Notes: generated by a model from the letters alone, not told the origin. DNA of 64,000 bases from an uncultured Eubacteriales bacterium (GCA_902786465.1 CADACQ010000008.1:93772-157771), one strand, 5' to 3'. Numbered from the stretch's first letter, positions 18,177 through 26,479 are shown. Program-made: numbers and translations.

Positions 18177-18947
18177 ATGGATATCTTCGATACACACGCC
18201 CATCTGCTGGATGAACACTTTGACGAGGATAGGGAGGAATTGATCGCTTCCCTAAGTGACAGCGGCGTGAAGCTGGTCATGGAGGCCTGCACGGACCTCC
18301 AATACTTGGAAAAGCTGATCCCCTTCGCGGAGGCCCACCCCATGATCTACGGGGCCGCGGGGCTCCACCCAGAGGAGCTGGGGCCCTATGAGCTATCGGA
18401 CCTGGACGCCGTAGCCGCCGCCCTTGCCCACCCCAAGATCAGGGCGGTAGGGGAGATCGGCCTCGACTACTACTGGCCCGAGAACCCGCCGAGGGAGGTC
18501 CAGCGGGCCTTTTTCGACGCCCAGCTGTCCCTGGCGTCGGCCCGCGGCCTGCCCGTCATCGTCCACGATCGGGAGGCCCACGGGGACACGGTGGACGTGC
18601 TCCGGGCCCATCGGGGCCGGGTCACCGGCGTCATGCACTGCTTCTCCGGCAGCTGGGAGACCGCCAAAGAGTGTCTCGACATGGGCTTCTATCTGGGCTT
18701 CGGCGGGGCGTTGACCTTCAAGAACGCCAAAAAGAACGTGGAGGTGGCGGCCAAGGCCCCCCTGGACCGCCTGGTGGTGGAGACCGACTGCCCCTACATG
18801 GCCCCCGTGCCCTTCCGGGGAAAGCGGAACGACCCCACCAAGACCCTGTACGTCCTCCAAAAGCTGGCGGAGCTCAGGGCCATGGCCCCGGAGGACCTGG
18901 CCCCCATCCTCTTCGAGAACGGCAAGCGGCTGTTCGGCATACAATAA
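18177..18947 (+). CDS. tatD: TatD-family metal-dependent DNase
   Basis: 256 residues, TIM-barrel amidohydrolase-like nuclease. The metal and active-site motifs are DTHAHL at the N-terminus, the Glu of GEIGLDYY near 92, His in IVHDREAH near 129, MHCFSGS near 154, and the Asp of ETDCPYMAP near 203. It acts as a 3'-5' exonuclease in DNA repair or turnover. In Firmicutes it often follows metG, as here, probably as part of the same transcript. The SD is weak (AGGA). Confidence 0.92.
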   Translation: MDIFDTHAHLLDEHFDEDREELIASLSDSGVKLVMEACTDLQYLEKLIPFAEAHPMIYGAAGLHPEELGPYELSDLDAVAAALAHPKIRAVGEIGLDYYWPENPPREVQRAFFDAQLSLASARGLPVIVHDREAHGDTVDVLRAHRGRVTGVMHCFSGSWETAKECLDMGFYLGFGGALTFKNAKKNVEVAAKAPLDRLVVETDCPYMAPVPFRGKRNDPTKTLYVLQKLAELRAMAPEDLAPILFENGKRLFGIQ

Positions 18948-18952
18948 AAAAT

Positions 18953-18980
18953 CGCCGTCCCGGCTTGGGACGGCGTTTTT
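18953..18980. terminator. Bidirectional intrinsic terminator after tatD
   Basis: CGCCGTCCC at 18953-18961, loop GGCTT, GGGACGGCG, then TTTTT. An A run lies on the left side, so it also serves the convergent gene. Confidence 0.9.
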
Positions 18981-18995
18981 CGTCGGGCAGAGAGG

Positions 18996-19760
18996 TCACG
19001 CCCGGTCGCTGCCCAGCAGTTTTTTCAGCACCATCGTGAGGATCACCCCCACCGGAGCCAGCAGCGGGATCAGGACCAGGGCCAGCCGCGCCGTGGCGGG
19101 CACCCCCAACTGCTGCAGCAGGGGGCGGCCCAGGAACGCGGCCCCGCAGAACAGCCCCAGCCAGAGCAGCTCCAGGACCAGCAGCGCCACGTCGAAGCCC
19201 TTCCCCCGCCCGAACAGGGTCTGCAGGAGGCTGCCCAGGGCGCAGAAGACCAGCAGCCCCAGGAGCACGTCGAACCCGATCAGGGCCCCGAGGATCAGAT
19301 GGCGCTGGTTGGCGCAGATATCCTTGAAGTCCCCGTAGTATTCCTCGATCCCCAGGGTGTCGAACAGGCCCTCCGTGGCCTCCGTGCTGTCCAGCTTCCC
19401 CGCCGTCGGCAGCAGCTGCTGGGCCAACAGGGCCCCCCGCGCCAGCTCCGCCAGGGACAGATCCCCGTCCGTAAAGCCCCTGGCGGCGGTCTCCATGGCG
19501 CCCAGCAGGGGCACCACGTGCCCCTCGCTCAGGTCCACCCCGGCCGCTTCGATGGCCGCCCGGTCGAAGTCCTGGGAATGGAGCAGGTCGTCCCGAGCCA
19601 CCTCCAGGGAGTCCGTCACCTGAAAGTCCGCGTCCTGTAGATAGCTCTCCGCGTCCTTCCCGGTCAGCCGCAGGATGGGACAGGTGCACAGCAGCGCCAG
19701 GGACAACAATATCAGCGCCGTCCCCACCACCATCCGCACGATCCGCTTCAGTATGCCCAT
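18996..19760 (-). CDS. Hypothetical multi-pass membrane protein
   Basis: 254 residues, not recognised. One hydrophobic N-terminal helix (about 7-27) is followed by an extracytoplasmic acidic domain (about 35-150), then three hydrophobic helices (about 155-180, 190-215 and 222-245) and a short basic tail. The topology (single helix, external domain, three-helix bundle) suggests an envelope or stress protein. No catalytic motif is visible. It is followed by an XRE-DUF2975 pair on the same strand, but a gap of about 50 bases upstream of its start leaves co-transcription open. Confidence 0.65.
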   Translation of the reverse strand: MGILKRIVRMVVGTALILLSLALLCTCPILRLTGKDAESYLQDADFQVTDSLEVARDDLLHSQDFDRAAIEAAGVDLSEGHVVPLLGAMETAARGFTDGDLSLAELARGALLAQQLLPTAGKLDSTEATEGLFDTLGIEEYYGDFKDICANQRHLILGALIGFDVLLGLLVFCALGSLLQTLFGRGKGFDVALLVLELLWLGLFCGAAFLGRPLLQQLGVPATARLALVLIPLLAPVGVILTMVLKKLLGSDRA

Positions 19761-19810
19761 AGGAAAACCCTCCGATGCTTCTTTTGCGGGGGCGCGCGCT
19801 TGTTCTTTGC

Positions 19811-20032
19811 TTATTCCGCCGCCTCGTCAGGGGCGTATTCCAGGATATCGCCGGGCTGACAGTGGAGGGCTTCGCAGATGGCGATGAGGGTGGAGAAGCG
19901 GATGGCGCTGATGTGGCCGTTCTTCAGCTTGGAGAGGTTCACGTTGGCCACGCCCACCTTCTCCGACAGCTCGTTGAGGCTCATCTTCCGGTCGGCCATG
20001 ACCCGATCGAGCCTAAGGATGATCTTACCCAT
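19811..20032 (-). CDS. XRE-family transcriptional regulator (YozG-like)
   Basis: 73 residues, a single Cro/cI helix-turn-helix: SLNELSEKVGVANVNLSKLKNGHISAIRFSTL split into the two recognition helices, ending CQPGDILEYAPDE as in small YozG-type regulators. It follows the DUF2975 gene by 12 bases with AAGGGAGG between, a pairing common in Firmicutes. It probably represses its own operon through the CGTAAAA sites upstream of the DUF2975 gene. Confidence 0.9.
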   Translation of the reverse strand: MGKIILRLDRVMADRKMSLNELSEKVGVANVNLSKLKNGHISAIRFSTLIAICEALHCQPGDILEYAPDEAAE

Positions 20033-20044
20033 GGCGCGCCTCCC

Positions 20045-20767
20045 TTACAGGGTCTCGTCGGCTTCCCGCTGGAGCTGGGCCCCGTAGCGGAAGATCATGC
20101 AGAGGAAGAACACGATGAGGGCGGCGAAGATGGGGTAGAGGTCCAGGGAGACGCCGAAGTTCTTGGCCCCCACGTGGATGCCCGCGTTCTGGAAGGCCAT
20201 CACCGCGCTCTGGGCGGCGGAGCCGGCGAAGGAGCCCACCACGGCGCAGACGATCAGCGTCCAGGCGAAGATGTTCATCCGCCGGATCACGGCCTCGTCG
20301 AAGGGGGAGCGGCAGACCCGGAAGGCGTCGGAGAGCTTCAGGAACATGACCAGGGCCACGATGGCGCTGGCGATGCCCACGAGACCCGCCCAGATGGCGC
20401 CGAGGGCGTTTCTGAGACGAAAGACCTCGCCCTCCTCCATCAGGCGATCCAGGCGGATCAGGAGGCCCCGGTCCGTCTTTTCAAATTGGATGACTTCGCC
20501 GTATTTCCCGGCCAGCGCTTCCTGAGCTTCGGCGACGATTTCGTCGATCCGGCTCCATTCCTGACCCAGGATAGACCTGCCCACCAGCACGTCCGCGTTG
20601 GGCCGGAAGGACACCTCCACCGTGTCCTCGGGCAGGACGGCGCAGACGCCCCCCGCCAGCAGGAGGGAGAAGGCCCCGATGGAGAGCAGCACGATGAGGA
20701 TGATCGAAACGATCCGACCGGCCTTGCCGATCCTGTTGACTTTGGTCTGGATGTTGTTGTTTTCCAT
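20045..20767 (-). CDS. DUF2975 membrane protein
   Basis: 240 residues. Four hydrophobic helices are seen (about 20-45, 128-150, 172-195 and 215-235), with a loop of about 75 residues after the first. The layout and the adjacent small XRE gene match the DUF2975/YoaS family, whose function is unknown. GGAGGAAAC precedes the ATG. The promoter has perfect TTGACA and TATACT hexamers and is surrounded by palindromes. Confidence 0.8.
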   Translation of the reverse strand: MENNNIQTKVNRIGKAGRIVSIILIVLLSIGAFSLLLAGGVCAVLPEDTVEVSFRPNADVLVGRSILGQEWSRIDEIVAEAQEALAGKYGEVIQFEKTDRGLLIRLDRLMEEGEVFRLRNALGAIWAGLVGIASAIVALVMFLKLSDAFRVCRSPFDEAVIRRMNIFAWTLIVCAVVGSFAGSAAQSAVMAFQNAGIHVGAKNFGVSLDLYPIFAALIVFFLCMIFRYGAQLQREADETL

Positions 20768-20789
20768 GGTTGTTTCCTCCGTTCGTTTT

Positions 20790-20951
20790 CGTAAAATTGT
20801 TAACGACTATCGTTAACTTCTGGACGCAGTATACACCCGCCCTTTGCGTTTGTCAACTACTTTTTTACGAAAAACGTAAAATATTTTACGAAGCCTCCAA
20901 AAGGCCCCGTTCGGATTGACAGGGGCCGGGGGGCGGCGCTATACTTTTACG
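20790..20951. promoter_or_regulatory. Operator array and divergent promoters (XRE-DUF2975 / acyltransferase)
   Basis: The heptamer CGTAAAA (or its complement TTTTACG) occurs five times: 20790, 20863, 20875, 20884 and 20945. Two of these form the perfect palindrome CGTAAAATATTTTACG at 20875-20890. A second, 19-bp palindrome GTTAACGACTATCGTTAAC lies at 20799-20817. Minus promoter: TTGACA (complement of 20851-20856), 17 bp, TATACT (complement of 20828-20833). Plus promoter: TTGACA 20916-20921, 18 bp, TATACT 20940-20945, where the last heptamer starts. Confidence 0.75.
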
Positions 20952-20960
20952 TGAAAAAAT

Positions 20961-22226
20961 ATGCGAAAACAGGCGGAAAACACCATGCTGGACGACGTAC
21001 AACGCTTCGATATGCAGCGGCCCCCCATGCGGCAGCACCTGATGCCCGTGGCTTGGCTGTTGGCGGCGGGGACGCTGATCCCCCATAAAAACAAGTTGAC
21101 GAAGGTGAACATGGAGGGCGTACGCCCCCCCTATCTGCTGCTGTGCAACCACAACGCCTTCATGGACTTCTCCGTGGCCACCCGGGCCATGTTCCCCCAC
21201 CGGGCCAACTACGTGGTGGCCATCGACGGGTTTTTGAAGCGGGAATGGCTCCTCAGGCTCATCGGCTGCATCTGCAAGCGGAAGTTCACCCGGGACGTGA
21301 CGCTGGTCCGCCAGCTCAAGCGGGTGGTGGACCGGGGGGACATCGCCGTCCTCTACCCCGAGGCCCGGTACTCCCTCTGCGGCACCACGGCGGTGCTGCC
21401 GGAATCCCTGGGGAAGCTCTGCAAGCTCCTGAAGGTGCCGGTGGTGACCCTCATCTGCCACGGCCATCACGTGAACTCCCCCTTCTGGAACCTCCACGAC
21501 CGGGGCGTGAAGCCCACGGAGGCGGAGATGACCTGCCTGTTCACTAAGGAAGCCCTGGAGAAGGCCACCGTAGCTGAGGTCAACGAAGCCATCGAGAAGG
21601 CTTTCCAGTACGACGACTTCGCCTGGCAGAAGGAAAGGGGCATCCGGGTCACCTATGAGGGCCGGGCGGAGGGCCTCGAGAAGGTCCTCTATCAGTGCCC
21701 CCACTGCGGCGCGGAGTATCGGATGAAGACCAAGGGCACGAAGCTTTTCTGCGAGAGCTGCGGGAAGGTTTGGGAGATGAGCGAGCTAAGCGAGCTTCGC
21801 GCGGTGGAGGGGGAGACGGAGTTCTCCCACATCCCCGACTGGTACGAGTGGGAGCGGTCCAACGTGCGTAAGGAGGTGGAAGGGGGGACCTACGCCTTCA
21901 CCTGCCAAGCCCGGGTGGACGCCCTGCCCAACGCCAAGGGGTATATGGACCTGGGGATGGCCGCCCTCACCCACGACATGACCGGCTTCACCGTGGACGG
22001 GACCTATAAAGGGGAGGACTACCACGTCCACATCCCCGCGGCCTCCCAGTACTCCGTCCACATCGAGTACGAATACCTGGGCAAGTACGGGGACTGCGTA
22101 GACCTCAATACGGATCAGGACACCCTGTACGTGTACCCCAAGGACTGTCTGTTCGCCGTGACCAAGATGGCCCTGGCCACGGAGGAGCTCTACCAATACT
22201 ACGAACGGCAGCGGAAGGGCTGCTGA
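20961..22226 (+). CDS. PlsC-like 1-acyl-glycerophosphate acyltransferase with zinc ribbon
   Basis: 421 residues. The acyltransferase block I NHNAFMD has its catalytic His64 and Asp69. Block III is YPEARYS near 133 (FPEGTRS in canonical enzymes; Gly to Ala). A zinc-ribbon-like pair, CPHC near 246 and CESC near 264, separates it from a C-terminal beta-rich domain of about 150 residues. It probably acylates a lysophospholipid or related lipid at the membrane. The ribbon and tail are not part of PlsC. The leader is only about 9 bases with no SD if ATG 20961 is used; ATG 20985 is an alternative. The promoter shares operators with the divergent DUF2975 gene. Confidence 0.8.
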   Translation: MRKQAENTMLDDVQRFDMQRPPMRQHLMPVAWLLAAGTLIPHKNKLTKVNMEGVRPPYLLLCNHNAFMDFSVATRAMFPHRANYVVAIDGFLKREWLLRLIGCICKRKFTRDVTLVRQLKRVVDRGDIAVLYPEARYSLCGTTAVLPESLGKLCKLLKVPVVTLICHGHHVNSPFWNLHDRGVKPTEAEMTCLFTKEALEKATVAEVNEAIEKAFQYDDFAWQKERGIRVTYEGRAEGLEKVLYQCPHCGAEYRMKTKGTKLFCESCGKVWEMSELSELRAVEGETEFSHIPDWYEWERSNVRKEVEGGTYAFTCQARVDALPNAKGYMDLGMAALTHDMTGFTVDGTYKGEDYHVHIPAASQYSVHIEYEYLGKYGDCVDLNTDQDTLYVYPKDCLFAVTKMALATEELYQYYERQRKGC

Positions 22227-22236
22227 CGAGGGAAGC

Positions 22237-22977
22237 ATGAACGAGCACGCCGGCCACCGGAGCCGCCTTCGGGAAAACTTCATACAGAACGGCATCGAGG
22301 GCATGGCGGACCACCAGGTGTTGGAGCTGCTGCTCACCTACGCCCTGCCCCGGGTGGACGTGAACCCCCTGGCCCATCGGCTCCTCAGTCGGTTCGGCTC
22401 CCTGGAAGGGGTCCTCTCCGCCCGGCCCGACCAGCTTCAGCAGGTGGAGGGCATCGGCGAATCCGCCGCCGTGTTTTTGAGCCTTCTGGGGGAGGTGGAC
22501 CGGCGGGTGCTCCTGCAGCGGTTCGCGGGCCACGACAAGCGGCCCGTCCTCGCCACGCCCTCGGCCCTGGGCCGGTACATGCTGGCCCTTTCCCTCCAGG
22601 ATCGGTACGAGACGCTGCGGCTGGTGTGCCTCAACAAGAAGTACGAGCTGATCTACGAGGGCGTCATCTCCTCCGGCTCCCTCACCGAAGTGCTGGCGGA
22701 CCCCCGGCCCATCCTGGAGACGGCCCTGATCCACAAGGCCTGCTTCATCGCCCTGGCTCACAACCACCCCTCCGGGGACCCGACCCCCTCCCGGGAGGAC
22801 GAGGACGCCGCCCGGCGCATGGAAGCGGCGGCGGAGGCCGTGGGCATCGGCGTGGCCGACCAGTTCGTTCTGGGCCGGGGCGCCGTCTACAGCCTGCGCA
22901 CGGACCGGGTGCTCCTCTTTCCCACCCCCGATCTCGTCACGGACATGACCCTGGCCCAGTACGCTCAACGAGATTAA
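22237..22977 (+). CDS. radC: RadC-family JAMM/MPN domain protein
   Basis: 246 residues. An N-terminal helix-hairpin-helix region (LQQVEGIGESAAVFLSLL near 70-85) precedes a JAMM metalloprotease-like domain with HNHPSGD near 172 and a conserved Asp downstream. RadC is linked to DNA repair or uptake, but its biochemical role is unresolved. The length is normal. It sits ten bases after the acyltransferase, likely on the same transcript, and before a low-GC gene. Confidence 0.92.
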   Translation: MNEHAGHRSRLRENFIQNGIEGMADHQVLELLLTYALPRVDVNPLAHRLLSRFGSLEGVLSARPDQLQQVEGIGESAAVFLSLLGEVDRRVLLQRFAGHDKRPVLATPSALGRYMLALSLQDRYETLRLVCLNKKYELIYEGVISSGSLTEVLADPRPILETALIHKACFIALAHNHPSGDPTPSREDEDAARRMEAAAEAVGIGVADQFVLGRGAVYSLRTDRVLLFPTPDLVTDMTLAQYAQRD

Positions 22978-23049
22978 ATGACAAGGATGTTGCCCGCCTT
23001 TTGGCTATGGTGCTCATGATTCGATATTCATGGATTAGGAGTGAGGAGG

Positions 23050-23550
23050 ATGGAGCCACAGATTTTATTCGAAGCTTCTTTTGCGTTTGACCCGTTCTGG
23101 CTTGTGGGGCCGGTTATGTTTGCCTGTTTCCTCGGTTATTTGATTCGGGGGATCAAAAAAGCCAGAAAAAGCGAAAAGGTAGAAGACAGGTTCGGGATCG
23201 TGATAGGCTTGACCGGTTGTCTTTCCATATTGATTTTTGTAATGGTCCTGGTACCGGACAAAATAAAAACATACAACGCTACGGTCGGCGCATACAAGCG
23301 CGGCGAGTACGAAATCGTAGAGGGATATGTCAAGGACTTTCATCCCATGCCTTACTGGGGTCACGATCAGGAATCCTTTACGATTGATGGCGTTTTATTT
23401 GCATATAGCAATTATTCAGATACATTCGGATATCATAATGCAAAATCCCATGGTGGAGTGATCATGGGTGACGGCCAGCACCTGCGGATAGGGTATACAG
23501 CCAATAACAAGCTGGGGAACGTGATCGTATACATTGAAGCTTTACAATGA
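23050..23550 (+). CDS. Low-GC hypothetical membrane-anchored protein
   Basis: 166 residues. Two hydrophobic helices (about 12-32 and 45-68) are followed by a globular domain with motif VEGYVKDFHPMPYWGHDQE, then FTIDGVLFAYSNY and SHGG. From memory this matches an uncharacterised family seen in several phyla, including proteobacteria. By hand count its G+C is about 46 percent, against roughly two thirds for its neighbours, which suggests recent transfer. The start at 23050 is supported by AGGAG 8 bases upstream. A terminator follows at once. Confidence 0.7.
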   Translation: MEPQILFEASFAFDPFWLVGPVMFACFLGYLIRGIKKARKSEKVEDRFGIVIGLTGCLSILIFVMVLVPDKIKTYNATVGAYKRGEYEIVEGYVKDFHPMPYWGHDQESFTIDGVLFAYSNYSDTFGYHNAKSHGGVIMGDGQHLRIGYTANNKLGNVIVYIEALQ

Positions 23551-23553
23551 GTC

Positions 23554-23584
23554 AAGGGGAAGGACGAGGGTCCTTCCTCTTTTA
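23554..23584 (+). terminator. Intrinsic terminator after the low-GC gene
   Basis: AAGGGGAAGGAC pairs with GTCCTTCCTCTT (one mismatch, loop GAGG), followed by TTAT. Confidence 0.8.
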
Positions 23585-23631
23585 TGTAATACTATTTTGC
23601 ATATTTCACCGCGCACCGGCAGTGTAGAAGG

Positions 23632-23997
23632 TCACATCTTCGTCTTCGGACGGGCCAGCAGGGCGAACAGGTAGCCGAAGAGGATGGCCGCGGCCACGCC
23701 TCCGGCGGTGGCGGTGACGCCCCCGGTGAAGGCCCCCAGGAGGCCCTGCTCGCCGACGGCCTTCTTCGCCCCCTGGCTGAGGGCGTAGCCGAAGCCCGTC
23801 AGAGGCACCGTGGCCCCGGCTCCGGACCAGTTTACCAGGGGTTCGTAGAGGCCCAGGCCCCCCAGGACGACCCCGGCGGTCACGTAGATCACCAATATGC
23901 GGGCGGTGGTGAGCCGGGTCAGAGACAACCCCAGCTGCCCCAGGGCGCACAGGAGCCCGCCCACCAAAAACACCTTCAGATACAGCATTCCATCCAT
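23632..23997 (-). CDS. spoVAE: Stage V sporulation protein AE
   Basis: 121 residues with four hydrophobic segments. It matches SpoVAE: an N-terminal VFLVGGLLCALGQL, the central GAGATVPLTGFGYALSQG typical of the SpoVAC/SpoVAE pair, and a final TM followed by a basic tail. It is part of the SpoVA channel in the spore inner membrane, which moves Ca-dipicolinate in during sporulation and out during germination. GAGGAG sits before the ATG. It starts three bases after spoVAD ends. Confidence 0.88.
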   Translation of the reverse strand: MDGMLYLKVFLVGGLLCALGQLGLSLTRLTTARILVIYVTAGVVLGGLGLYEPLVNWSGAGATVPLTGFGYALSQGAKKAVGEQGLLGAFTGGVTATAGGVAAAILFGYLFALLARPKTKM

Positions 23998-24000
23998 AGT

Positions 24001-25026
24001 TTACTCCTCATATACCAACGAAATCCCGTGGGCGATGCCCGGTATGCTCTCCCCCTGACAGGCGGACAGGGGGCTCATGAGGGCGCCCGTGGACAGAAAC
24101 AGCACCCGCTTCACCGCCCCCCGCTCGATCTGGGGCAGCACGTGGCTCGCCAGCAGCACGGCGCTGCAGCCGCAGCCGGACCCGCCGCAGTGGTACCCCT
24201 GCTGGGGGCTGAAGATCATGCTGCCGCAGTCCATGTGCCGGTCCTCCAGGTCCAGGTCCGCCTCCGCCGCCAGCTCCCGCAGCATCCGGCTCCCGAAGTC
24301 CCCCAGATCCCCCGTGACGATCCAGTCGAAATCCATCTCCTTCATCCCCCGATCCGCCAAGTGCCGCCCGATGGTGTCAAAGGCGGCAGGGGCCATGGCC
24401 GCGCCCATGTTGTTGGCGTCGGTGATGCCCAGATCCCGGACCCGGCCCAGGGTGGCGGCCTCCAGGCGCACGTGGCGAAAGCCCGTGTGGGGCAGGGGAG
24501 CATCCCCCAGGAGCACGGCCCCGGCGCCGGTGACGGTCCGCTGGGCGTGGGGCGGGGCGGTGGTGCCCATCTCCAGGGGGAAGCGGTACTGGCGCTCGGC
24601 GGTGGAGAAGTGGGAGCTGGCGGCGCAGAGGGCCCGGGTGCGATAGCCCCCGTCCACCAACGTGGCGCCCAGGAGCAAGGCCTCCGTCATGGTGGAGCAG
24701 GCCCCGTAGAGGCCCAGGTAGGGGATGGCGAGCTCCCGGGCGGCGTAGCTGGCGGTGACGATCTGGTTCAGCAGGTCCCCGGCCAGCAGGCACCCCGCCT
24801 CCTCCATGGGCAGGGCCACCCGGGCCATGGCCCGGCAGAGGGCCTTCACCAGCATCTTTCGCTCCCCCTGCTCGAAGGTCTTTTCCCCCAGCCGATCGTC
24901 CTCCAATATCTCGTCGAACACGTGGCCGTAGGGGCCCTTCTCCTCGGCCTTGCCCGCCACGCTGGCGGCGGAGAGCACGTAGGGCCGGTTTTCAAAGAGC
25001 AGCGTGGCGCTGCCTGCCTGTTTCAT
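24001..25026 (-). CDS. spoVAD: Stage V sporulation protein AD
   Basis: 341 residues of the thiolase-like fold. SpoVAD binds dipicolinic acid on the outer leaflet side of the SpoVA channel. Signatures are PYLGLYGACSTMTEALLLG around 128-146, where thiolases carry their Cys, ASSHFSTAERQYRFPLE near 170, and the Cys/Gly-rich YHCGGSGCGC near 285. It forms a spoVAD-spoVAE operon here; spoVAC, normally upstream, is at 51.3-51.7 kb. I could not identify a convincing sigma-G promoter, though a forespore promoter is expected. Confidence 0.9.
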   Translation of the reverse strand: MKQAGSATLLFENRPYVLSAASVAGKAEEKGPYGHVFDEILEDDRLGEKTFEQGERKMLVKALCRAMARVALPMEEAGCLLAGDLLNQIVTASYAARELAIPYLGLYGACSTMTEALLLGATLVDGGYRTRALCAASSHFSTAERQYRFPLEMGTTAPPHAQRTVTGAGAVLLGDAPLPHTGFRHVRLEAATLGRVRDLGITDANNMGAAMAPAAFDTIGRHLADRGMKEMDFDWIVTGDLGDFGSRMLRELAAEADLDLEDRHMDCGSMIFSPQQGYHCGGSGCGCSAVLLASHVLPQIERGAVKRVLFLSTGALMSPLSACQGESIPGIAHGISLVYEE

Positions 25027-25101
25027 CTCGTTCGTCGTTCCCTTCGTTTTTTCCTTACTCTGCCACCGAGAGAAGGAAACTATGCGGCGAAAAGTCCATT
25101 C

Positions 25102-25129
25102 TTGACATACGCGTCAGGGCTGGCATAAT
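25102..25129 (+). promoter_or_regulatory. Promoter of the nitroreductase gene
   Basis: TTGACA at 25102-25107, 16-bp spacer, CATAAT at 25124-25129, then AGGAGG before the ATG at 25163. Confidence 0.7.
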
Positions 25130-25162
25130 GAAAGCGAAAAGACCCAGGCAGGAGGAAAGACC

Positions 25163-25975
25163 ATGATCACAGCAGAAACCATGCTGACGCGCAAGAGCGT
25201 CAGGAGCTACGACGGGCGGGCCGTGGCGGCGGAGACGTTGGAGAAGGTGAAAGGATACACCGCGGGGATAGAGAACCCCTTCGGCATCCCGGTGTCCTTC
25301 GTCTTTTTGGACGCCAGGGAGAGGGGGCTCACCAGCCCCGTGCTCACCGGGGAAACCCTGTTCGTGGCGGGGAAGGTGGGGAAGGTGCCCTACGGGGACG
25401 TGGCCTTCGGGTTCGCCATGGAGGAGCTGCTGCTGTTCGCCTGGTCCCTGGGCCTGGGGTCCGTGTGGATCGGCGGCACCATGAAGCGGGAGGCCTTCGA
25501 GGCGGCGGCGGGCCTGGAGGCGGGGGAGCGGATGCCCTGCGTCAGCCCCCTCGGGTACCCGGCGGCGAAGCGGTCGCTGCGGGAAACGGTCATGCGCCGG
25601 GGCTGCGGGGCGGACGGGCGGCTCCCCGGGGAAAAGCTGTTCTTCGACGGCGGCTTCGATCGGCCCCTGGTCGGCAAGGCCCTGGAGCCCTACAACGACC
25701 TTTTGGAGCTGGTGCGCTGGGCCCCCTCGGCGGTGAACAAGCAGCCCTGGCGGATCGTGCTCCGGGACGGCCTCTTTCATTTCTATCTCCACCACGACAA
25801 GGGCTACATCGGCGAGGCCGTGGGGGACCTGCAGAAGATCGATCTGGGCATCGCCCTCTGCCACTTCGTCCTGGGGGCCCGGCTACGGGGCCGGACGCCC
25901 ACGGTGACCGTCGCCGACCCGGGCATACCCGCCCCGCCCGACACGGAATACATCGCCACCGTGGCGCTATCATAA
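25163..25975 (+). CDS. Nitroreductase-family protein (TM1586-like)
   Basis: 270 residues. Duplicated-half nitroreductase fold: N-terminal RKSVRSYDGR (FMN-binding Arg motif), a central GLGSVWIGGT, then RWAPSAVNKQPWRIV, which is the typical APSavNkQPWrf of the second half. It should bind FMN and use NAD(P)H to reduce nitro compounds, quinones or another electron acceptor; the natural substrate is unknown. It is a monocistronic unit with its own promoter and a strong terminator. Confidence 0.85.
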   Translation: MITAETMLTRKSVRSYDGRAVAAETLEKVKGYTAGIENPFGIPVSFVFLDARERGLTSPVLTGETLFVAGKVGKVPYGDVAFGFAMEELLLFAWSLGLGSVWIGGTMKREAFEAAAGLEAGERMPCVSPLGYPAAKRSLRETVMRRGCGADGRLPGEKLFFDGGFDRPLVGKALEPYNDLLELVRWAPSAVNKQPWRIVLRDGLFHFYLHHDKGYIGEAVGDLQKIDLGIALCHFVLGARLRGRTPTVTVADPGIPAPPDTEYIATVALS

Positions 25976-25977
25976 GG

Positions 25978-26014
25978 AACGGGGACCGCTTCAAAAAGCG
26001 GTCCCCGTTTTTGT
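25978..26014. terminator. Intrinsic terminator after the nitroreductase gene
   Basis: AACGGGGACCGCTT, loop CAAA, AAGCGGTCCCCGTT: a 14-bp perfect stem followed by TTTGTTT. It is near-symmetric and also lies downstream of the convergent cupin gene. Confidence 0.9.
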
Positions 26015-26044
26015 TTCTTCGTCGGGAGGAAATGAGGTCCTGCG

Positions 26045-26398
26045 TCACTCGTACAGGATCAGCGTGATCAGCTCCAGGGGCTCGTCCCCGAGGCACAGGA
26101 TGCTGTGGCCCTGGCCGGGCGGGCAGAAGGTCACGTCCCCGGGCTCCACGGTGGTGGTGATCTCGTTGTTGTCGTTGTACTCGCCCCTGCCGCTGAGGAC
26201 GTAGTAGATCTCCCCGTCGCCCACGTGCACGTGGTACCCGATGCCGCTGCCGGGGTGGACGGTGGTGTGGGCGAAGGCCCGGCCCTTGCCGAAGAGCTCC
26301 TCGGGGGCGTCGATCAGGTTCCGTACGGTGAGCTGCCCCGGGGCGCCGAACTTGTGCCAGGGCTTGTCGATGACGCGTTCGCTGCTTCTGCGGATCAT
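26045..26398 (-). CDS. Cupin-domain protein
   Basis: 117 residues, a single cupin barrel. Cupin motif 1 is G(X)5HXH(X)4E(X)6G, seen as GIGYHVHVGDGEIYYVLSG, with His55, His57 and Glu61 as likely metal ligands. Motif 2 is GDVTFCPPGQGH near 87-98. It may bind a small ligand or act as an isomerase or dioxygenase; it cannot be named. It starts at ATG 26398 after AAGGAGAG. Promoter and a 17-bp palindrome lie directly upstream. Confidence 0.85.
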   Translation of the reverse strand: MIRRSSERVIDKPWHKFGAPGQLTVRNLIDAPEELFGKGRAFAHTTVHPGSGIGYHVHVGDGEIYYVLSGRGEYNDNNEITTTVEPGDVTFCPPGQGHSILCLGDEPLELITLILYE

Positions 26399-26417
26399 GC
26401 TGTGCTCTCTCCTTTTT

Positions 26418-26461
26418 CTGTCGTTCAACGACAGTATGGCACCGGGCGCGGCTTCTGTCAA
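26418..26461 (-). promoter_or_regulatory. Cupin gene promoter with palindromic operator
   Basis: TTGACA (complement of 26456-26461), 17-bp spacer, CATACT (complement of 26433-26438). The perfect palindrome CTGTCGTTCAACGACAG at 26418-26434 covers the expected transcription start and touches the -10, an ideal position for repression. No local regulator gene is obvious. Confidence 0.75.
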
Positions 26462-26479
26462 TGACGGCCTATTTCTTTT

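Noticed and set aside
25027-25101. Sigma-G promoter for spoVAD-spoVAE
   Set aside because: A CATAGTT-like -10 exists, but no acceptable -35 at the right distance; left unassigned.
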